This document shows positions 7,501 to 14,981 of a stretch of 18,956 nucleotides of DNA, piece after piece (positions within the stretch are counted from its first letter, which is position 1; each line of letters opens with the position of its first letter). The notes beneath the pieces were generated by a model that made no database searches, was not told the origin of the DNA, and worked only from the letters and a program-made list of their open reading frames with translations. Location of the stretch: contig DJZU01000083.1 of NCBI GenBank assembly GCA_002448715.1, positions 1,711 through 20,666 on the forward strand, written 5' to 3'. The DNA is from Candidatus Neomicrothrix sp. UBA6944 (GTDB taxonomy: Bacteria; Actinomycetota; Acidimicrobiia; Acidimicrobiales; Poriferisodalaceae). The position numbers and the translations under genes were made by a program.

Positions 7501-8616
7501 TTAGGAACGGTCCTTTACCCAGTTGGTGATGAGCTCCGCCGCATCGTCTCGAGCGCCATCACGATCTCGAAGATAGTGATCACCTTCGAGGGTGTGAGTC
7601 GTTAAATCCTTTGACCCAAGTGCGTCAACGATCGCGCGCGTATCGCTCGGAAACACCCCGGAATCTCCGTCAGCCTCGATGACAAGCGCTGGAATCGTGA
7701 TCTTCGCCAAATGTGGCGCTGCGTTGCATTGGGAATCGCCAAGACTCCACATAGAAAGCCAAGTGCGCAGCGAACTAACTGTTCCCACTCCATAGATTCC
7801 ATAGTTCGCACGACGAGGTTCTCCTAGATAACAACTCGGAAATTCACGATTGTTGGGGTCAATCGATCCATCAATCATTCGCAAGTCAGCCCAAAGTCTC
7901 GGCGTCGTAAACAGTCGATCATGATGCCCAGCGGCGACTACCCGATCAATTTCGCTCCGCGCCCATTGTGTGATCCGATCATTTCGGTCTCGTTGCGCTT
8001 GGCGATATGCCTCTACGAACTCTTTGGTGAATGGAATTTCGCGTTCCTCAGCGAATGGGTCAAGGGCCGGATCGACACTAAGGGGGTCGTCTTCGCTAAC
8101 GACCGACGGGTCCATCCAGTTAGTTAGCACTTCGGGTCGTCCAGGATGAGCAGCAACCGAAATGTACAAATCGGCACCAGGCAATTCCATTGCCGCAGAA
8201 ACTATCGATGAGCGCCCATATTCCGGTTCGAGGTTTGGTTGAACGGATTGAGATTGATACGCGGCCATCAACGACCCGCCGCCAGAGTTGCCGAGCAGGA
8301 CAACATTCTGTATCCCAGCATGCTCACGCAACCATCGAACTCCGACGGCTATGTCAGCAACAGCATGGTCGAGTAGAAAATATGGTTCCGCGCCTCTAAA
8401 GCGTGTGTTCCAACCTAGGAATCCGACTCCACGAGCTGCGCAGAGCTCTGCTAGATAGTGCTCGCTGAAATCGATGTTGTAGTGGGTGGCGATGATAGCA
8501 ACGTCAGGTTTACTGCCACGGGGCCTGTGATAGATACCTTGACAAGGGTGCCCCCCAGCTCCGGCGCGTCCGACAACAGGCGAAGGCAAACCAACAAATT
8601 CGCGTTCGACCGTCAC
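7501..8616 (-). CDS. Alpha/beta hydrolase
   Basis: This 371-residue alpha/beta-fold hydrolase has an unusually long middle (cap) region. The nucleophile elbow GNSGGGSL places Ser111. A late VIEADGDSGVFPSD segment supplies the acid (Asp316 or Asp318), and GDHYL gives the catalytic His347. It most likely cleaves an ester or a similar bond, or a C-C bond as in meta-cleavage product hydrolases. It is the last gene of a minus-strand operon (acyl-CoA ligase, MFS, VOC protein, hydrolase). Start is GTG, 2 bases after the VOC stop, so translational coupling is likely. The middle region (about 180-290), rich in acidic residues, may form the substrate cap. The substrate is unknown. Confidence 0.82.
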   Translation of the reverse strand: MTVEREFVGLPSPVVGRAGAGGHPCQGIYHRPRGSKPDVAIIATHYNIDFSEHYLAELCAARGVGFLGWNTRFRGAEPYFLLDHAVADIAVGVRWLREHAGIQNVVLLGNSGGGSLMAAYQSQSVQPNLEPEYGRSSIVSAAMELPGADLYISVAAHPGRPEVLTNWMDPSVVSEDDPLSVDPALDPFAEEREIPFTKEFVEAYRQAQRDRNDRITQWARSEIDRVVAAGHHDRLFTTPRLWADLRMIDGSIDPNNREFPSCYLGEPRRANYGIYGVGTVSSLRTWLSMWSLGDSQCNAAPHLAKITIPALVIEADGDSGVFPSDTRAIVDALGSKDLTTHTLEGDHYLRDRDGARDDAAELITNWVKDRS

Positions 8617-8618
8617 GG

Positions 8619-9095
8619 TCAGGTGCTTTCTCCAACCGGTGCTGCTAAAAGGCGCGCTGCTTCCTTTTCGTCTCTAGGCATACCGGTAGTGTCACGACAA
8701 AGTTCAACCAAGACTTGATTAGGGTCGAGGAAATAGAGGGAATAACACCATCCATGGTCTATCTCCATGGTTGGTTCTATACCTTCTGCCGCCATCCGAA
8801 TCCGAACTTCTTCTTGCAGTTCTTCAGTTGCCTCGAATGCCGCATGGTTGACAAAGACTGGAACGCCCAGGCTCTCATTTACGTCAGTGGCCCAATCCGC
8901 TCTCTCCCCAATATTCTCGAATGCGAAAAACGCTATGCATTGGCCGTTTCCGGTGTCAAAGAAGACATGTTTTATCCATCCTTCTTCACGGTCGTGAAAT
9001 TCGGTGTTCACCAATGGAAACCCGAACAGGTCTTCGTAGAAATGACGCGTGGCCTCAAGATCCTTCGTTGAATATGCGACATGGTGGAATGCCAT
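8619..9095 (-). CDS. VOC-family protein (glyoxalase/extradiol dioxygenase fold)
   Basis: This 158-residue vicinal-oxygen-chelate protein has two beta-alpha-beta-beta-beta repeats. The first is FHHVAYSTKDLEATRHFYEDLFGF, written here as residues 3-26. The second begins with VFVNHAAFEA (80-89) and ends in YFLDPNQVLVEL (121-132). His5, His84 and Glu131 occupy the usual metal-ligand positions, so this is probably an active metalloenzyme such as a dioxygenase, epimerase or lyase rather than a binding protein. It lies between the MFS transporter and the hydrolase in the same operon. The ATG has a strong ribosome binding site (GGAGG, 5 bases upstream). The exact reaction cannot be told from sequence. 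Confidence 0.85.
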   Translation of the reverse strand: MAFHHVAYSTKDLEATRHFYEDLFGFPLVNTEFHDREEGWIKHVFFDTGNGQCIAFFAFENIGERADWATDVNESLGVPVFVNHAAFEATEELQEEVRIRMAAEGIEPTMEIDHGWCYSLYFLDPNQVLVELCRDTTGMPRDEKEAARLLAAPVGEST

Positions 9096-9100
9096 TGTTT

Positions 9101-9105
9101 CCTCC
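9101..9105 (-). promoter_or_regulatory. Strong ribosome binding site of the VOC gene
   Basis: On the minus strand GGAGG precedes the ATG at 9095 by 5 bases. It is the best ribosome binding site in the operon and lies in the 12-base gap after the MFS stop, so the VOC protein may be made at a higher level than its neighbours. Confidence 0.75.
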
Positions 9106-9107
9106 GA

Positions 9108-10406
9108 TTAGCTGGGTTGAGATCCAGTTTCGCGGGTTCGCGAGTTTTGAATGACTGCTACGGCTGCAACTATTGCCAAGAACACCGATACTAAGGCGGC
9201 CCAGTGGGCCAAGTCATGGTAACTCCGTTGCTCAACTGCGAGCCCAGATGAAATACCAGCTGCCGCTCCGGTGGCAGTCATCAAGACGTCGGCTGTCGAT
9301 TGAGTAGCGACCCGGACTTCGGGCGGAAACGCTTCAGTCATCAGGGCACTGCCAGCAACAAGCGAAGAGCACCATCCAATCCCAATCATGAATAGTCCAA
9401 CAAAATGGCCGGTCGCGTCCGGCGCGTCGGTGTGAGAAGCAATCTCCGCTCCAAGTGCTGTGATAACAGCGCCGATGCCAATGAGTAGCTCTTTACTTAT
9501 CCGGTCTGCGATTCTTCCGATCCAAGGAGAAAACGCGTACATACCAACGATATGAAGCGAGATCATGAGGCCGATGATCAAGGGGTCTTGATTGCCGTCC
9601 CTCATATGTAATGGGGTCACTGTCATAACGCCCACCATCACCCCTTGAGACAACATCATTCCTAGGAGAGCGACTCTTGCGGCTGGTTGGGAGAGGATAA
9701 GGCCAAGGTCAGAAAACTTTGGTCCTCGGATGAGCGTTTTATTTTGATCAGCTATGAGGAGAAGGGGATCCGGTTTGAGGCGACGGATAATACCTCCTGC
9801 TGCCACTATAAAAAGCGTGATTGAAACTACGTAGGAGAGAGCAAAGCCACTACCTCCTTCTGATGAACCTGATAAGGATCGCAGTCCTAGACCTACCGTG
9901 GGTCCTAGAACCGAACCAACGGTGTTAGCCCAGACAACGAGGCTGATACTTCGGGCTCGATTTTCATCAGTTGCAAGATCAGAGCCCGCATATCGGGCAG
10001 CTAGGTTGCCAGCTTGTCCACAACCACAAAGGGTCATCCCAACAACTAGGAGGGCATATGTCTCGGTAACAGCGGACACCAACGCACATGTCGCTCCTAG
10101 AGATCCGACTGCGTAGGCGGTGCCTATTCCGATTCGTCTGCCGCGTCGAGCCATCAAGGCCGCAACTGGGATCCCTGCAAGGCTTTGACCGATACTGAGC
10201 CCAACTGCGGCAAGCGCCCCCAACGTATCGCTGCCAGTAATTTCGCTACCGAGAAGCGCCGCTACAGAGTACGAGGTGCCCATGGCTAAGCCGCCAGGCA
10301 CTACTCCTTGTTGAAGGACTCGAACCGTTCGCTTCTGAACCGAATCGTGATCGATTTGTTCGTCGTTCAATCTTTGCTCGATTCTCGGGCAACCGCTTGG
10401 GCCCAC
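9108..10406 (-). CDS. MFS transporter (12 TM)
   Basis: This is a major facilitator permease of up to 432 residues, with hydrophobic helices throughout. Motif A is in the helix 2-3 loop (ALMARRGRRIGI, about residues 82-93) and a related GRIADRISKE loop occurs in the second half (about 290). A hydrophilic central loop around residues 205-230 joins the halves. It probably imports, or exports, the compound handled by the ligase, VOC protein and hydrolase of the same operon. The start is uncertain. The ATG at 10406 overlaps the ligase end by 40 bases. A TTG at 10370 overlaps the ligase stop as TTGA and would give 420 residues, with little loss because the first 35 residues are hydrophilic. The TTG is quite plausible. 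Confidence 0.8.
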   Translation of the reverse strand: MGPSGCPRIEQRLNDEQIDHDSVQKRTVRVLQQGVVPGGLAMGTSYSVAALLGSEITGSDTLGALAAVGLSIGQSLAGIPVAALMARRGRRIGIGTAYAVGSLGATCALVSAVTETYALLVVGMTLCGCGQAGNLAARYAGSDLATDENRARSISLVVWANTVGSVLGPTVGLGLRSLSGSSEGGSGFALSYVVSITLFIVAAGGIIRRLKPDPLLLIADQNKTLIRGPKFSDLGLILSQPAARVALLGMMLSQGVMVGVMTVTPLHMRDGNQDPLIIGLMISLHIVGMYAFSPWIGRIADRISKELLIGIGAVITALGAEIASHTDAPDATGHFVGLFMIGIGWCSSLVAGSALMTEAFPPEVRVATQSTADVLMTATGAAAGISSGLAVEQRSYHDLAHWAALVSVFLAIVAAVAVIQNSRTRETGSQPS

Positions 10407-12028
10407 CGATAGTCCGGTTTACCTGCCGGACTACGCTTGATCTGCGGGACTTCGATGATTGCTTTGGGTCGCTTGTATCGACCAATGTAGCCCGCGCAAT
10501 GTTCAATGATCTCAGACTCTGGGGCTTGAACGCCTTCGACAAGTTGAACAATGGCCACGACTTCGCTACCCCACCTTTCGCTAGGTCTTCCACAAACAAC
10601 TGCGTCGTAAATTGCTGGGTGGTTCTTAACCGCATTCTCTACTTCTTCGGCGTAAATCTTTTCGCCACCTGAGTTAATTGTCACCGAGTCTCGACCTAGT
10701 ACTTCGATACGTCCATCATTCAACAATCGGGCTCGGTCACCCGGAACCGAAAATCGCACACCATCAATAACCGGGAATGTTTTTTGAGTCTTCGCAGCGT
10801 CGTTGAGATAACCGAGAGGTACACGACCCGACATCGCAAACCAGCCAATTTCGTCAGATCCAGCGTCAACGATGGCTGATAGAGACGCGTTAACGACAGT
10901 GCTCCCTGGTGCTGGTTCAAAGTCACCGGTACTCGACGATTGTTCCTTAGTGCTTACATTGCTGCCCTGGACACCCGTCTCACTTGAGCCGATTGAGTCG
11001 CGGATGGTTACTCCACCAAATTGCTGCTTGAGTTCTTCTTTGAGTTCGGAATTCAACACTGCGCCACCGCTAATGATGGAGCGGAGCGATTGTGGAATAA
11101 CTTGAGTCATTCGCGAGGCATCAAGTAATGGTCTGGCGAAAGCGTCACCCACGATCTGTAAGAACTCTACGGATTCGCGATTGCAGACCTCGAGCACATT
11201 CGTAGCGTCATAGCGATCCGTTACGTCCGGGAGCACAATCGTGTGACCCATGGAAAGCGCCTGCAGTGCAATCCACTGCGCAGCGCCATGCATGAATGGT
11301 GCGGCAGTTAACCAGCGCAAAGTTCCTCTGTTAGCCGCTTCGACTACTTCCTCATATGAGTCGTATTCACGACCTTCGTTTCTGTTAGATCCCCCCAATG
11401 CCCCTACGAAGAAGTCTGCGTTTCGCCAAAGCACACCCTTTGGCATACCCGTAGTTCCGCCGGTGTAGAGCACATAAAGGTCGTCCTCTGAGCAGTCATC
11501 TAATGCGCGCGGTTCTCGGTCTCGAATGAAGTCGTCATAAAAAGTGGCTCCGCGGAGTAGCTCATTGTTTGAATCATCTTGAACTTGAACGATGAGCTCA
11601 ATCTTTGGTAGCTGGGACAGAACTTCGGCGAGGTTCGGCGCGTACATTGAATTTACGAAAACTACCTTTGCCGCTGAATCCGTTAGTAGGTATGCAAGTT
11701 CATCTGCCATATACCTGTGGTTGACGTTGAAAGTTGCGGCGCGCGCAGCCCAACCACCGAGCATGGACTCTAAGTATTCGAGTTCATTGTTGAGGTACAA
11801 CGCAACATGATCTTGACCGCTTTCATGTCCATCTAATTCTGAACGTTCCGTGTGACAACCTATTCCCGCGGCATTTAATGCAGTTCCTAGTTGCCGATAT
11901 CGCTGAACTAAATCAGGGAAAAGGATCTGACGACCTCTATGAATCAGCGCCGCCCTTTCGGGGTGAGCTTCGGCAACCATCGCGATCACCCGGGCGAGGT
12001 TAAATTCCACGGACGAGACAGTAACCAA
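10367..12028 (-). CDS. Acyl-CoA synthetase, FadD19/FadD17-like
   Basis: This 553-residue adenylate-forming ligase activates a carboxylic acid to its CoA thioester using ATP. The P-loop-like LYTGGTTGMPKG is at residues 187-198 and the GSSETG motif lies near residue 345. A PGDRARL...GRDSVTINSGGEKIYAEEVE hinge region follows. The C-terminal catalytic Lys537 lies in RSPAGKPDYRW. This ending resembles actinobacterial FadD19-type steroid or branched-chain acyl ligases, so a bulky or cyclic acid is possible. The start is a TTG at 12028, and a GTG at 12010 is an alternative. An in-frame stop at 12065-12067 limits any extension. It is the first gene of the four-gene minus-strand operon and is divergent from the maf operon. 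Confidence 0.88.
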   Translation of the reverse strand: MVTVSSVEFNLARVIAMVAEAHPERAALIHRGRQILFPDLVQRYRQLGTALNAAGIGCHTERSELDGHESGQDHVALYLNNELEYLESMLGGWAARAATFNVNHRYMADELAYLLTDSAAKVVFVNSMYAPNLAEVLSQLPKIELIVQVQDDSNNELLRGATFYDDFIRDREPRALDDCSEDDLYVLYTGGTTGMPKGVLWRNADFFVGALGGSNRNEGREYDSYEEVVEAANRGTLRWLTAAPFMHGAAQWIALQALSMGHTIVLPDVTDRYDATNVLEVCNRESVEFLQIVGDAFARPLLDASRMTQVIPQSLRSIISGGAVLNSELKEELKQQFGGVTIRDSIGSSETGVQGSNVSTKEQSSSTGDFEPAPGSTVVNASLSAIVDAGSDEIGWFAMSGRVPLGYLNDAAKTQKTFPVIDGVRFSVPGDRARLLNDGRIEVLGRDSVTINSGGEKIYAEEVENAVKNHPAIYDAVVCGRPSERWGSEVVAIVQLVEGVQAPESEIIEHCAGYIGRYKRPKAIIEVPQIKRSPAGKPDYRWAQAVARESSKD

Positions 12029-12127
12029 CCCCAGGGCACCTGATCTAAAAGCCGAGCTAATTCTTCAGCGGGAACATTTGTTTCTATTTGGACTTTGGAC
12101 CGCAGAGAGATCAGACACAATGGTCGA

Positions 12128-12712
12128 ATGAGCATGCAGCTTGTTCTCGCATCGGGTTCACCGCGGCGAAAAGAACTGCTGTCGCACTTGGGGGTTGACT
12201 TTGTTGTTCGCATTCCTCAGGTTGATGAGTCGGTTAAAGCTCATGAACTACCGGAGCAATATGTTCGAAGGGTCGCATCGGCCAAAGCGGAGGCGATTGG
12301 GGGTGATGTTGTTTTAGGCGCTGACACGTGTGTCGTCCTGGATGGTCAGATTTACGGCAAGCCATACGACTTGAAACACGCTGAAGCAATGCTTTGGGAC
12401 TTCTCAGGCAAGGTGCACACGGTCATGACTGGAATTGCGATTCAGACTAGAAATCTGCTGCTACGTGAGGTCGTGCGAACCAACGTCGAATTTGTGTCTT
12501 TAGACCAAAGCCTGGTTGATTGGTATCTGAATCTGGGTGAGTCGTCTGATAAAGCAGGTGCCTATGCATTACAAGGCGCGGGAAGTTCCCTTGTGAAAGC
12601 GATTGATGGCAGCCATTCAAACGTGATCGGTTTACCTCTCGTAGAAACCGCTAGCCTGCTCACTCAAGCAGGCGTGACGCTGAGGAGTTCATCGGAGTCG
12701 AACAAACTATGA
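12128..12712 (+). CDS. maf: Maf-like nucleotide pyrophosphatase
   Basis: This is a house-cleaning dNTP/NTP pyrophosphatase, about 194 residues, that hydrolyses non-canonical or modified nucleotides to monophosphates. The family marks are present: LASGSPRRKELL at residues 7-18, GADT with Asp66, GQIYGKP ending near residue 79, and GAYALQGAGSSLV in the C-terminal third. I chose the ATG at 12128. A second ATG at 12134 fits equally well, and an in-frame TTG at 12095 would add a non-conserved 11-residue extension. There is no clear ribosome binding site. The 99-base gap to the divergent ligase gene must hold the promoters of both. Its stop overlaps the next start as ATGA, so it is translationally coupled to the dihydrouridine synthase. 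Confidence 0.92.
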   Translation: MSMQLVLASGSPRRKELLSHLGVDFVVRIPQVDESVKAHELPEQYVRRVASAKAEAIGGDVVLGADTCVVLDGQIYGKPYDLKHAEAMLWDFSGKVHTVMTGIAIQTRNLLLREVVRTNVEFVSLDQSLVDWYLNLGESSDKAGAYALQGAGSSLVKAIDGSHSNVIGLPLVETASLLTQAGVTLRSSSESNKL

Positions 12713-13893
12713 CGGCTTACCGAAGTGCACTCAATGAATCATTGGAGCCAGTTAACAACGGCGAAATTCTCCCCGTCGATCTAGGGCCCATCCGACTTGA
12801 AGTCCCTGTGGTCCTAGCGCCGATGGCAGGTGTAACTGACTGGCCGTTTCGTTCGTTGTGTTCGAACTTTGGCGCGGCTCTCTATGTCAATCAAATGATC
12901 ACTGCTCGGGCTCTAGTAGAGGAGAACGCTCTAACTTGGAAGTTGGCCGAATTTGGTGTCGATGAGCCCATCCGCTCAATTCAGCTGTATGGGACTGACC
13001 CCAAATATGTGTCGTTAGCGGTTCATATGTTGAAAGATCGCATCGGCGTGGACCACATCGATATGAATTTCGGATGTCCCGCTCCGAAAGTAACAAAAAA
13101 TGGCGGCGGTGCCGCTATTCCAGTGAAGCGGCGTCTTTTGGCCTCGATAGTTGAATCTGCTGTTGACGCCGCTGGTGACGTTCCGGTGACAATTAAATTT
13201 CGTAAGGGCATCGACGATGAGCATTTGACGTTTTTAGATAGTGGTCGAATAGCCGAAGAGTCCGGTTGTTCGGGGGTTACCTTGCATGCCCGAACTGCAA
13301 GGGATCTGTATTCCGGGCACGCGGATTGGGATGCCATCGGAGAGTTGGTGAACCACATTGACATTCCTGTTTTCGGCAATGGTGATATCTGGGAGTCGTG
13401 GGACGCGGTAAGGATGATTCGATACACAGGCGCTGCTGGAGTGGAGATTGGTAGAGGGTGTCTGGGTCGTCCCTGGCTTTTCTCTGATCTCGTAGCTGTC
13501 TTGAGCGGTCGCGAACCACTTTTAGTGCAGCCGTCTTTGGGACTGGTCGCTGATGTAATGCTCGATCACGTGGAGCGGCTACTCGAGTTCTACGATGACG
13601 ATGAGAGCGACATCGTGCGGCGATTCAGAAAACATGCAGGCTGGTATGTCGCCGGATGGCCTGTCGGGAAGGACCTTAGAAGGCGCCTCCATTCAGCAGA
13701 CAGCCTTGATGAGTTGAAATCGATTACGGACGAATTCGATAGAGGCACGCTATTGCCGCCCGAGGGCGTAAGGGTAAAGCGCAGTCACACGGGCGGTCCG
13801 AGGAAGGTGTCTCTTCCAGAGAATTGGCTCGCGGATCCCGATGAAGTTGTAGCGCTTAGTTCCGCTGCGGAGGCGAACGTTAGTGGTGGATGA
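12709..13893 (+). CDS. dusB: tRNA-dihydrouridine synthase, DusB type
   Basis: This 394-residue FMN-dependent enzyme reduces specific uridines in tRNA to dihydrouridine. The N-terminal TIM barrel begins with VVLAPMAGVTDWPFR (residues 34-48). The catalytic Cys123 sits in MNFGCPAPKVTKNGGG. TIKFRKG, LHARTARDLYSG and GNGDI phosphate-binding segments follow, and GAAGVEIGRGCLGRPW ends the barrel. A helical tRNA-binding domain comes after it, including RRFRKHAGWYVAGWP. It is slightly longer than typical because of about 25 non-conserved N-terminal residues and a polar tail. It overlaps maf by 4 bases (ATGA) and the folate gene by 8-11 bases, so the three form one operon. Confidence 0.93.
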   Translation: MTAYRSALNESLEPVNNGEILPVDLGPIRLEVPVVLAPMAGVTDWPFRSLCSNFGAALYVNQMITARALVEENALTWKLAEFGVDEPIRSIQLYGTDPKYVSLAVHMLKDRIGVDHIDMNFGCPAPKVTKNGGGAAIPVKRRLLASIVESAVDAAGDVPVTIKFRKGIDDEHLTFLDSGRIAEESGCSGVTLHARTARDLYSGHADWDAIGELVNHIDIPVFGNGDIWESWDAVRMIRYTGAAGVEIGRGCLGRPWLFSDLVAVLSGREPLLVQPSLGLVADVMLDHVERLLEFYDDDESDIVRRFRKHAGWYVAGWPVGKDLRRRLHSADSLDELKSITDEFDRGTLLPPEGVRVKRSHTGGPRKVSLPENWLADPDEVVALSSAAEANVSGG

Positions 13894-14452
13894 CGCTTCG
13901 CCGAAAATATCGAAAGATAAATGGCGCAAAAAATTGCGTCCTCTTGAGACAGGGGTGGAAGCCAACGTCGAGAAGAAGGTGGTCGCCGCATTGGCTTCCT
14001 TTTTGCAAGATAAGCATGGCTTGTTTTTGTTTTATAGGCCGATGTCACACGAACTAGGACTCGATGGCCTCGCGGAAAAGATGGGATGGGAAAATTTTGC
14101 GACGACTCGAACTCCCCGCTCTGGGCCACTCACTGTGCACCCTGCCGGCAGCCCTTCTGAAACACATAAGTTTGGTTTTTTGCAACCTGTACAAAATGCG
14201 CCACTAATCGATCTAGCTGAGGTTTCGGTAGCACTTGTGCCAGCCTTAGCCTTCGATAGAACCGGCATCAGACTCGGTCACGGGGTTGGTTATTTCGATG
14301 AACTTCTTTCTCGCATACCAGACAATTGCTTACGCATTGGGGTGACGACAGAAGCTTTCATCTTTGAAGAGTTACCGTCAGAGTCTCACGATATTTCAAT
14401 GACTCATTTAGCTACCGAGCTTGGGGTACGTCCAGTTTCCAGGTCTGTCTAG
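13883..14452 (+). CDS. 5-formyltetrahydrofolate cyclo-ligase
   Basis: This 189-residue MTHFS-family enzyme converts 5-formyl-THF to 5,10-methenyl-THF using ATP, returning the storage folate to one-carbon metabolism. The clearest evidence is the C-terminal FDRTGIRLGHGVGYFDELLS motif, which binds ATP and magnesium. It is preceded by a LVPALAFD strand, as in all members. The N-terminal KWRKKLRPLE segment corresponds to the usual lysine/arginine-rich start helix but is weakly conserved. The start is one of two adjacent GTG codons (13883 or 13886), inside the end of dusB. It is the last gene of the maf operon and converges on the thioesterase gene with a 4-base gap. Confidence 0.88.
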   Translation: MVDDASPKISKDKWRKKLRPLETGVEANVEKKVVAALASFLQDKHGLFLFYRPMSHELGLDGLAEKMGWENFATTRTPRSGPLTVHPAGSPSETHKFGFLQPVQNAPLIDLAEVSVALVPALAFDRTGIRLGHGVGYFDELLSRIPDNCLRIGVTTEAFIFEELPSESHDISMTHLATELGVRPVSRSV

Positions 14453-14456
14453 TAGT

Positions 14457-14981
14457 TCAGGTTGGTTCGTAGCGCATTTGACGCCATCGGGAGGTCGCAG
14501 TTGTCACTTCCACTAGTTCCGAGGACAGAAGAACGCCTTCGACGAAAATATCGCGATCTTTAATGTCAACAATCCACGCGCGGCAAACTACTTCTTCAGC
14601 TAGGAACGCTGGCCTGAGATAATTGAGATGCATTTCTGCTGTTGCACACGCCAAGTCCGGTGCATCTACCGGCAGTGAACTTTGCGCCGCTACACCCATC
14701 ACCTCGTCCAATATCGCCGCCTGAACTCCTCCATGAATAACCGTGTCAAAGCCGCAATGATGCTTCGCAGTTCGGTGGCGAGTCTCAATAGTTCCGTCGT
14801 CGTATCGGACAAACTTGAGCTGCAGTCCATTTTCGTTGGTACTCGAACAACCGAAGCACTGATCGACGCCCGATCGTTCTAGGGGGAAAGGGGTCGCGGC
14901 GGCATTCGCATACTGATCAGATGAGCGATTTGTCACATGGGGATCGTAGGCATTGCACAGCGCGCTTGCTCGCTTACTCAA
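14457..14981 (-). CDS. Hotdog-fold acyl-CoA thioesterase (PaaI-like)
   Basis: This protein of up to 174 residues has the hotdog-fold HGGVQAAILDE motif (about 83-93) holding the catalytic acidic residue. Strands such as MHLNYLRPAF and a closing basic segment follow. A CFGC pair of cysteines (residues 42 and 45) precedes the fold, as often seen in actinobacterial PaaI-like proteins. It probably hydrolyses an acyl-CoA. The start is TTG at 14981, overlapping the CoA transferase stop by 8 bases. A GTG at 14936 would give 159 residues and would still include the whole fold. Neither has a ribosome binding site. The coupling to the CoA transferase suggests a shared CoA ester pathway or recovery of free CoA. 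Confidence 0.83.
   Translation of the reverse strand: MSKRASALCNAYDPHVTNRSSDQYANAAATPFPLERSGVDQCFGCSSTNENGLQLKFVRYDDGTIETRHRTAKHHCGFDTVIHGGVQAAILDEVMGVAAQSSLPVDAPDLACATAEMHLNYLRPAFLAEEVVCRAWIVDIKDRDIFVEGVLLSSELVEVTTATSRWRQMRYEPT

Noticed and set aside
8715..9154. Plus-strand open frames opposite the VOC gene
   Set aside because: The VOC protein on the minus strand has full family motifs and a strong ribosome binding site. The opposite frames show no domain pattern and are treated as shadows.
11986..12213. Minus-strand open frame across the gap between the ligase and maf genes
   Set aside because: It overlaps the start of both conserved genes, has no recognizable motif, and would leave no room for their promoters.
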